This document shows positions 57,701 through 64,000 of a stretch of 64,000 bases of DNA, piece by piece (position 1 is the first letter of the stretch; every line of letters starts with the position of its first letter). Location: contig JAJTUQ010000011.1 in the NCBI GenBank assembly GCA_021399445.1, forward strand, positions 558,001 through 622,000, given 5' to 3'. Source of the DNA: Xylogone sp. PMI_703. Its lineage: Eukaryota > Ascomycota > Leotiomycetes. Under the pieces are notes generated by a model that ran no database searches, was not told the origin of the DNA, and saw nothing but the letters and a program-made list of their open reading frames with translations. The translations under genes were made by a program, and so were the position numbers.

Positions 57701-58937
57701 GGTTCCGTTTTCGTTTTTTCAAAGAAGTATACCAAATTCGCGTCTTGGAGGCTGATGCTGAGCACCTCCTCTTCTTGGAACAACCCCCCACATAGCCCGC
57801 AAGGTAGGCGTCTTGAGGCATCTGATATGGCCTTTTGGTAGGTCTTCATACACGACATCTGAATTGATGGGGTAATCTCCTCTGGGAAAGTGGTCGATGC
57901 TTGCCTCATGTACTGATACTCCTCATCTAGAAAAGACGGAATTGGACCGTCGTAAGCAATGATCCGCTGTTGTGTAAGTGATTCCCGCTTATTTTTTCGA
58001 GCTTGGGTAATAGCCTCGTGGTGTAAGTGGGCTCGCATTCCAGCGTCATCTCGGTGCTCCCTGTCCCTGCGACGCTCTTCTTCTTGCTGATGAAATCGGT
58101 CTTCTCTATCCCTACGGCGCTGTTCATCTTGCTGGATAGCCAGCGCTTCCTTCCGCTCTCGAACTGACTTACTATGGTTGGATACCTTTATAGACCGTCT
58201 CTTTCTCCGTTCTTCTTTCTCAATTCTTTGCCTTGTAAGCCGCTGTTCTTCTAACCTCCTCCTCTCTACTACTGTCTGCTCAAGTGCCCGAACCTTCTTT
58301 CTCTGCTGCTCAATCTCCGCTGCTAAGTTCCGTGGGCTTTTAGGACCATCTTCTTGCCTCGTAAGCTGTGAATCATTTAATTGTCATCTCTCCGTTATTG
58401 CATTTTCAAATGCTTGGATTCTCTGGTTCTGCCGTTCAGCCCTCTCAGCCAACCTCTGCCGGTTGCGCTCAAGCGCCTGAACCCTCTCTATCTGCTGCTC
58501 AACCCTCTCTATCAGACTCTGCCGGCTTATCAGTTCATTATCTTGAGAAATAGGTGCAGTAGGGATAAAGTTAGTAGGAGGTAGCATAATAGCGTCAAAT
58601 TAACAACAGAATAACTAAGTCTGAAATCAAAGTAAATGACTAAACTATAAAGCAGCAGACACAACTAGTTATACAGCTGAACACCATCCTCCCCCATCCT
58701 ACCAAAATTAAAAAAGAAAATACTGAAACATGATTGATGCTGAAGATGAAGCACTAAGTAAAACATGCACGTCCTTCGATCGACAATGTATTATTTCATC
58801 ATTGATACCGCAATCCCAAGGCAGAAACACGTGCCCCAAAAAAAATCGGATCTCGGAGAAACTAAAGACCGAACCCTCCGCACTCTCTCTCTTCGAAGAT
58901 CCTTCTCTCTGAGCTTTTCAGCTCATTTCGAAGGCAA
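51740..58937 (-). mobile_element. Helitron, about 7.2 kb, near-complete
   Basis: The element reads on the minus strand. Its 3' end (left, 51740-51780) has a hairpin (AGCCTGCGGCT) and its 5' end (right, about 58905-58937) another (GAGCTTTTCAGCTC). Each hairpin is next to one arm of an 11-bp inverted repeat, GCCTTCGAAAT at 51770-51780 and its inverse at 58925-58935. The boundaries were set by comparison with the second copy at 58943-60673: sequence identity starts at ACATGGGTGCC on the left of both and stops after CGAAGGCAA on the right of both. It carries one RepHel gene. Paired short inverted repeats at both ends recall the Helitron2-type end structure. Confidence 0.85.
52479..58587 (-). pseudogene. 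Helitron RepHel protein (Rep plus PIF1 helicase), two nonsense codons
   Basis: Exons on the minus strand: 58587-56654, 56609-53020 and 52966-52479. Introns are 44 and 53 bp, and the joined frame is 2004 codons. Residues 1-185 form a charged coiled coil. Cys pairs (LPCGLCGG, CTTCN, CLFCQG; about 260-330) look like the zinc-binding DUF6570 region. The Rep nuclease has its HUH motif in MMLHLHGFAWL (about 840) and the tyrosine pair in VYYMTNYATK (about 1042-1047). The PIF1 helicase has Walker A LGGIGGVGKTHL (about 1533), Walker B FILDETSM and the C-terminal FAFTDYKSQGST. Only two defects are seen: TGA at 58384-58386 (relatives likely CGA) and TAG at 53468-53470 (likely CAG). It mediates rolling-circle transposition. 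The gene is very close to intact. Confidence 0.88.
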
Positions 58938-58942
58938 TTTCG

Positions 58943-60673
58943 ACATGGGTGCCAGCCTGCGGCTCACACGAAGCCTTCGAAATTCCATAAAAATGTTGGA
59001 GAATTCTTAGAAGACATGTTGGAATAACCCGTTGATAAGTGTATGGTCAGTGAAATTGATAAAGTTTCAGGTATTCATCCATGTAAGCGAACACGTCACA
59101 AAGGATTAAGAGTCGTCAGTTGGAGTCGCATGAGACGTTAACTGTAGAAAGAATTGACCATAGAGATGAACAGCTTGTATAAAGAATTACATCTTAAGAG
59201 AAGACAGAACTCTATTATAATTTACGTTTTCGTTTGGTAACGGGGCTATTATTCAGGCTTGATGAGGCAGAAATACCAGCTTGCAACATGAAACAGTGGG
59301 CAATAATGTAAGGCTTGGTGTCCTAACCGTAATTGTATCACAAACCTCGCAGGAAATGTCTCAAAAGGAAGAAAAAACAATATATCATGTCTCTTGACAA
59401 TTCAAGTCGAATTATGAAGCAGACATGATACACGAATATAAAACAAAGAATGAAACTGGATGTGAAGAGATTTATTCCACAAGCCATAACTTTATCATAA
59501 ATCTTTGAGGAAATGCCTCAGAAGTAAAGAAAAAAGTAACATATCATATCTCTAGTAATTCAAGTCGAATTACGAAGCAGACATGATACACGATGCAAAA
59601 CGAAGAATGATACTACGTGTTAAGAGAGTTGCTTCATAGGCTAGTATGCCTCTGTTCCAATGCTCTAAGACCGGAAAGCTTGACGCAGACTTAAGATTAT
59701 GAATTAAGAGAACTCTCCCACAAACTAATTGTTTGCTGTTCCAAAGCCTCAAGTCGGGACAGTTCCACTTGGAGATCCGTATGAGGGACAAATGATATGT
59801 CTTTAAGCGTGATCGGTTCTCGCGACCAGACCCCCGACAAGGATTTGACCCTGCCAAGCTGGACATTGATCGAAGTCCATTTGCCATGCTGGTCGACACC
59901 ACGCTGCTTACCAAAGAGGAGATCTAGAATGAGACTGTCGAAGTGCTACCCTGGCTCTTATAGTCAGTGAAGGCGAATCCAAGCGTCAAGGGGACCTGAT
60001 GTCGGTAAAACGACAGACCCGGTATGGTAAGGATCTGTCCTCTCATCTGCACTGGGAAGACAGGAACAAGACCGGTGGGAACATTAGAAAATGATAGGTT
60101 GTGTTCATGTGCAGGTCGAACAAGGACACATAGCAGAGGAACTGCACATAGAATAAACTGGCTGTCAAGTTCCATCCATGAAGCTATTGACATAGTTAGC
60201 CAGATATGCAAGAAAGATAACCATTTAAATACTATACCTTTCACATCAGGATCTAAGATAACTTCTTCGGCAGTGCCCCTCATGCCATTGACCAGGCCCA
60301 GTATATGTATTCGTATTCTGTTGAAGCATAATTGGCATACCTTTTGTAAAGGCAAAGAAGCCTGGTCCTTTGAGATATCCTTGCTCACCGACCTGGTATG
60401 GAAGCTATGGATTCTGTGCAATAACCAAGAATTGGAACCAGAGCAGCTTCTGGGTCCCTACATTCCTGAGACACTCCCTGTATAAAGAAGAAAATCACAT
60501 AAGGATCTTACATTACCATCAGGTAAGGTTCACGTGAGGATAAAATCTGACAAATTACGGGTTAGATTTTCACCGTTCGGAAAAACTGACCCACCCTCTC
60601 TCTTTTTTTTTTCTCCCTTTTCTCCCTCTTCGAATCACCTTCTCTCTGAGCTTTCAGCTCATTTCGAAGGCAA
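58943..60673 (-). mobile_element. Second, internally deleted Helitron copy in tandem with the first
   Basis: Sequence from 58943 repeats that from 51740 nearly base for base through about 60398 (equivalent to 53180 in the first copy). It then jumps to sequence equivalent to about 54143 for some 60 bp, then to unrelated or 5'-leader sequence, and ends with the same right terminus (ATTTCGAAGGC at 60661-60671). Only five bases separate it from the first copy, and both have the same orientation. The deletion removes most of the RepHel gene, so it is non-autonomous. Confidence 0.85.
59698..60398 (-). pseudogene. Remnant of the RepHel helicase C-terminus in Helitron copy 2
   Basis: This corresponds to residues near the end of the RepHel helicase in copy 1: LVNGMRGTAEEVILDPDVKG, ASWMELDSQFILCAVPLLC and LGFAFTDYKSQGST are preserved. 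A two-base deletion near 59942 shifts the frame after SQGST (copy 1 continues FDSLILDLLFGKQ). The N-terminal Rep and Walker motifs are absent because of the internal deletion. Confidence 0.75.
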
Positions 60674-60863
60674 GGCAAATTCCAGCCGGAAACTCAACTT
60701 TTTGAAGCCGAATTACTTTACTTGCCTGGCTTTTCACACGACGAACCCGAATATGCTAGGTTTTCCGCTGTCATATGACATGCTCAAGGTTCCTATCGTT
60801 CTCCCAGTAATTTATGCCATAATTAATGCCATAATTTATTCGCCGATGCCTGAATTGCTGGGG

Positions 60864-60895
60864 GTGTCCGGTTGAGGCGAACTGTCCGGTTGACT
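60864..60895. repeat. Terminal-repeat fragment related to the 655-bp MITE
   Basis: GTGTCCGGTTGAGG, six bases, then CTGTCCGGTTGAC reproduces the double GTCCGGTTGA pattern of the right end of the element at 41262-41916 with a variant spacer. The rest of the element is not seen, so this is a truncated or divergent relative. Confidence 0.6.
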
Positions 60896-61290
60896 AATAA
60901 GTCCTTGTCTTACCCGAGAGCGGCTCGACTGCCCTAACGCTCGTCTCCACAATCCTGAACGTAATGGGTGATTTGCTCGCCGAAGTCTCGAAACGATTCT
61001 CAACCGTCGGCGTTCGACGGAGCTATCGTCCATTTCCTAGCCCTGTCTATCCTGTAGATCAATCGCCTGCACTCCCATGGATTGTTTTCTCACACCTATC
61101 TTCCAATCATGAAAGCTATGGATGACTCTAAAACCCAGCTGGATATTGGAGGTCACTCCTCAGGTTAGATATCACCTAAGCTCGCGGGGGGGATTTAACC
61201 GATCTGGGGGTTAATCTCTCATTAGCTCCAGCTTAGAGCTCGACTCCACCAGGAGCCACCATTCATCCTGTGTTAACGCCGCTTCTGGGG

Positions 61291-61307
61291 TATATACAGT
61301 ATATATA
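61291..61307 (+). promoter_or_regulatory. TATA region of the MFS transporter gene
   Basis: Alternating TATATACAG and TATATATA words about 135 bp before the ATG at 61438, followed by a pyrimidine-rich stretch with TTCACTTCTTCC. Confidence 0.4.
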
Positions 61308-61437
61308 TGCTACCTAGATCCCATTCAAGTCCCTATTTCACTTCTTCCAGAAAACACACTTACCATTTCCTGCTGTTCTTTTTTTTGTTTTTGAAGCCGC
61401 TACACCTCGTTAAACCAACCCTCAATTTCTTTGCGAG

Positions 61438-63060
61438 ATGGCAGCCGAGGCTGATGACATAAAAAACGAGAGCCAACATGTTGAGCTCACGACGATGAAC
61501 ACAGACGCTGACGACGCGACCCGCCACTGGATTGGTTCTGCGGAAGATGCCCGTCTGGCCACCGAGGAGGAGCATCGCATGACCATCCTCAGCGCTATCA
61601 GGAAGTACCCAAAGGCCTGTCTCTGGTGCATGGCTATCTCCTTGACCATTATTATGGATGGCTATGACGGGGCCCTGCTGGGATCGCTCTCTGCGTTTCC
61701 TTCATTCCGGAACCACTTTGGCGAGTACATCAACCCTAAATCCGGTTCTCAGATTCCTGCCCAGTGGCAGCTCGCCCTTGGCTGCTCCAGCCCAGTCGGA
61801 AATATCATTGGAATATATTTGGGCGGCATCACAACGGATAGGTTCGGCTACAAGCGGTCCTTGTTGATCTGGTTGGCTTTCTTGACTGCGTGTATTTTTA
61901 TATCTTTCTTTGCCGTATCGATCTCTGTCATCTTTGCTGGAGAGGTTCTTTGTGGCCTGTCTTGGGGAGTGTTCGCGACCATGGCCCCTGCATACGTTGC
62001 TGAAGTCTGTCCGGTCGTGTTGCGTGGTCTCATGGAAATCTGGGTTACCATGTGCTGGGGTATCGGTCAGCTTCTCTCATATTCTGTTCTCCTCACTCTC
62101 AACCACGAGACGTCGATGTGGGGATGGCGCATCCCTTTTGCTGTTCAGTGGGTATGGCCAGCCATTATTATTCCCTTGGCTCTCTTTGCCCCTGAGTCGC
62201 CATGGTGGCTTGTCCGCAAGGGCAAGGCTGTTGAGGCTGAAAACTCGATCATGCGACTGACCAGCAAAAACAACCGAGAGGGTGCCCGACGTGCAGTGGC
62301 ATTGATCGTTGAAACGAACAATCTCGAGAAAACCATGCATGAAGGTGCTGGATACATCGACTGCTTTCGTGGCACCAACTTATGGCGAACCGAAATCGCG
62401 TGCTGTGCCTGGGCAAGCCAGTTGTGGGTCGGGTTTGTGATTGCATCCTATTCAACTTACTTCTTTGAGCTGGCCGGCCTCAATCCTGCTGACGCATACA
62501 AAATGAGTGTGGGCCAAGGCGGTCTGCACCTTCTCTTCGACATCATCGCAATTCCGGTGGTTGCTACAGTTGGTCGGCGTCGCATGTTCCTTTGGGGGTT
62601 TGCCGTTATGAGTCTCTTCATGTTCCTGATCGGATTTGTTGCACTTGCGCCCGAGACCCCCGGTGTTGGTTACGCATCTTCATTCCTTTTCTTAGCCTGG
62701 AATTGTACCTATCAGACGACTGTTGGACCTGGGGCTTACATTGTGGTCAGTGAGGTGTCGTCTTCTCGACTTCGCGCTAAGACTGTGGCTTTGGCAAGAA
62801 ACGCTTACCTTCTGTCTATTTTGATCAATTACTTTGTCGGCCCCTATATCCTCAATCCCAGTAAAGGAAACTGGAAGGGCAAGACAGGTTTCCTGACTGG
62901 CAGCATCATCGTTCTTTGCTGGATCTGGGCCTGGTTCCGTCTTCCTGAGACTAAAGGTCGCACTTATGAGGAGCTGGATATCTTGTTTTCGAAGAAGCTC
63001 AAGACACGTGAGTTCAAGAATTATCCTGTTGATGTTGTAAGTCAAAAGTGCACTGAGTAA
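61438..63060 (+). CDS. MFS sugar transporter (alpha-glucoside/hexose permease type)
   Basis: One exon, 540 aa, from ATG 61438. About 60 cytosolic residues precede 12 membrane segments (first: CLWCMAISLTIIMDGYDGAL). Family signatures are complete: GGITTDRFGYKR between segments 2 and 3, PESPWWLVRKGKAVEAENSI after segment 6 with a long charged loop, VGRRRMFLWG between segments 8 and 9, and PETKGRTYEELDILFSKKLK at the cytosolic end. Overall layout resembles fungal maltose/alpha-glucoside:proton symporters of the MAL31 group, but members of this group also carry other sugars, so the substrate is open. It would sit in the plasma membrane. It lies 12 kb right of the GH54 gene across two Helitrons. 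It is intact and may serve uptake for the enzyme cluster; that link is inference. Confidence 0.9.
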   Translation: MAAEADDIKNESQHVELTTMNTDADDATRHWIGSAEDARLATEEEHRMTILSAIRKYPKACLWCMAISLTIIMDGYDGALLGSLSAFPSFRNHFGEYINPKSGSQIPAQWQLALGCSSPVGNIIGIYLGGITTDRFGYKRSLLIWLAFLTACIFISFFAVSISVIFAGEVLCGLSWGVFATMAPAYVAEVCPVVLRGLMEIWVTMCWGIGQLLSYSVLLTLNHETSMWGWRIPFAVQWVWPAIIIPLALFAPESPWWLVRKGKAVEAENSIMRLTSKNNREGARRAVALIVETNNLEKTMHEGAGYIDCFRGTNLWRTEIACCAWASQLWVGFVIASYSTYFFELAGLNPADAYKMSVGQGGLHLLFDIIAIPVVATVGRRRMFLWGFAVMSLFMFLIGFVALAPETPGVGYASSFLFLAWNCTYQTTVGPGAYIVVSEVSSSRLRAKTVALARNAYLLSILINYFVGPYILNPSKGNWKGKTGFLTGSIIVLCWIWAWFRLPETKGRTYEELDILFSKKLKTREFKNYPVDVVSQKCTE

Positions 63061-63244
63061 GTCGGGTTCAGTGAGGGATTGTGAGAAAACTCTACTCAGA
63101 AAGACCAAAAAAACCATTAAACCTTTAAATACACTAAAAGGCCTTTAAAATTATGATATATTATTTTCTAGTAAATATATATATATATATTTAAATACAC
63201 TTATTTCTGTTAAGATTATGACCATTAGGCTCATATTATGGAAG

Positions 63245-63437
63245 TGTTGGTTCACTAGGCACTACCGTATTGTAGGGTTGAATAGGCTTATATTGGCTAA
63301 TGCATTGTATGCTTATACTTATATTCAGTATTTAAGGAGTTGCACCCTTAAATACTCTCTTACCGGATTATTAGTCGTTCCACTCCGATCGCATAGCTAC
63401 CGAGCGCCAGTATGCTCTGCTCCCATAATTCCTAACA
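63245..63437 (-). repeat. 3' LTR of the copia element
   Basis: 193 bp. On the plus strand it starts TGTTGG and ends CCTAACA; the TGTT/AACA ends form the usual LTR inverted repeat. A polypurine tract abuts it on the pol side. Confidence 0.8.
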
Positions 63438-63514
63438 CTCCTACTCAGATCATACAGGTGCTATGATGTAGTCTATGTCAGTTTCACCTCGTCAACATCA
63501 TTTTTCAGCCACTC

Positions 63515-64000
63515 CTACTGCCTCTTAGCTGCTCCTACTGTTGCCAGACCAAGTAATTCCTTGAACCGCGTGAACATCGTCTTCTGCAACGGCTTTGTCA
63601 TGCCATCGGCTACCATGTCTGCTGTAGGAACATAGTTTACCTCAATACGTTTACGTTCCTCCAAGTCACGGATGTAATGGTAGCAGATATCAATATGCTT
63701 TGATCGCTCGTGAAGGTGTGGGTTCTTTACCAGCGCGAGCGCGCCTTGGTTGTCCCCCAATATTTGTACAGTCATCGGGTCTGGCCCAATATATTGAGGG
63801 AATCCCATATCGCGGAGTATTTGAGCGATCCATTGGCTCTGCTTGGCGCACATTGACATTGCAATGTATTCTGATTCAGTGCTTGAAGTTGCCACTGAAC
63901 GTTGCTTCTTACTCCCCCAGGAAACAGGTCCTCCGTAAAGCATGGCCACATTTCCTGAAGTGCTCTTCCGGTCGGTTTTGTCTCCTGCCCAGTCTGCATC
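63515..64000 (-). CDS. Copia pol C-terminus (RNase H), partial at window edge
   Basis: The open frame enters from the right edge (DADWAGDKTDRKSTSGNVAM) and stops at 63515. It is the RNase H domain of Ty1/copia polyproteins: VSWGSKKQRSVATSSTESEY (third catalytic acidic residue region), DNQGALALVKNPHLHERSKH, IDICYHYIRDLEERKRIEV and the closing VADGMTKPLQKTMFTRFKEL. No stop or shift is seen in the visible 162 codons, so the copy may be intact. Protease, integrase and reverse transcriptase should lie to the right, outside the window. Confidence 0.9.
   Translation of the reverse strand, partial: DADWAGDKTDRKSTSGNVAMLYGGPVSWGSKKQRSVATSSTESEYIAMSMCAKQSQWIAQILRDMGFPQYIGPDPMTVQILGDNQGALALVKNPHLHERSKHIDICYHYIRDLEERKRIEVNYVPTADMVADGMTKPLQKTMFTRFKELLGLATVGAAKRQ

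Larger units (their letters stand above)
60674..61437. other. Intergenic; MFS transporter promoter, with a MITE-end fragment
   Basis: The first 190 bp are unassigned. A terminal-repeat fragment related to the 41262 MITE lies at 60864-60895. The last 250 bp form the transporter promoter, with a GCGGGG word near 61181 that fits the CreA consensus and TATA-like TATATACAGTATATATA at 61291-61307. Confidence 0.55.
63245..64000 (-). mobile_element. Ty1/copia retrotransposon, 3' part, continuing past the window
   Basis: On the minus strand, the end of a copia pol gene is followed by a purine-rich tract (GAGTAGGAG at about 63438-63446) and a complete 193-bp LTR (63245-63437). The rest of the element lies beyond 64000, so the 5' LTR and target duplication cannot be checked. 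The base sequence right after the LTR on the minus strand is CTTCC, the duplication to look for. Confidence 0.85.

Overview
The window looks like a repeat-rich, gene-sparse stretch of a filamentous ascomycete genome, most likely Eurotiales-type (Aspergillus, Penicillium or Talaromyces relatives). The genus is an inference. The grounds are genes cut by 44-88 bp GT-AG introns, secreted plant cell-wall enzymes carrying the fungal cellulose-binding module CBM1, fungal-only families (Helo-like STAND N-terminus, FunK1-like kinase, BTB and Hsp70-like proteins), and fungal hAT, MULE, Helitron and copia elements.

Region 1 (1-25 kb) is accessory and mostly decayed. It starts with a complete hAT transposon (109-2645, 8-bp target duplication) whose transposase reads through one 49-bp intron. 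A seven-exon Hsp70-like gene (5465-7845) follows, then broken genes: dynamin (8732-7903, minus), BTB/POZ (10113-11093), chromodomain protein (12661-11493, minus), retroelement integrase (about 13986-14930), kinase-like protein (17336-19385), and the N-terminal part of a STAND/NLR-type protein (25242-23330, minus). Long stretches between them hold no gene I can recognise.

Region 2 (26-50 kb, plus a transporter at 61-63 kb) is the main result: a physical cluster of arabinoxylan/hemicellulose enzymes set among transposons. In order: GH39-like glycosidase (+), GH27 alpha-galactosidase-CBM1 (+), CBM1-GH62 arabinofuranosidase pseudogene (-), GH10 xylanase (-), GH43-CBM6-CBM1 (-), GH11 xylanase (-), CE1 acetyl xylan esterase-CBM1 pseudogene (-), GH54 arabinofuranosidase with CBM1 (-), and an intact MFS sugar transporter (+). 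Together they could cut the xylan backbone (GH10, GH11), remove arabinose (GH54, GH43, formerly GH62), galactose (GH27) and acetyl groups (formerly CE1), and import released sugar. Six enzyme genes are intact after intron removal and two are dead, so the cluster is partly eroded. No transcription factor gene is seen in the window.

Region 3: mobile DNA surrounds and invades the cluster. Present are a complete MULE (44842-47638, 8-bp target duplication), a 7.2-kb Helitron with a near-intact RepHel gene (51740-58937) followed head-to-tail by a 1.7-kb deleted copy (58943-60673), a 655-bp TA-flanked MITE with about 120-bp inverted repeats (41262-41916), two 145-bp TG..CA elements with perfect 5-bp duplications (35758, 39834), a solo LTR inside the esterase (43632-43830), a second solo-LTR-like family in three copies, and a copia 3' end running off the right edge (63245-64000).

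All gene structures were deduced by eye from reading frame, splice signals and remembered family patterns. No database search was run.
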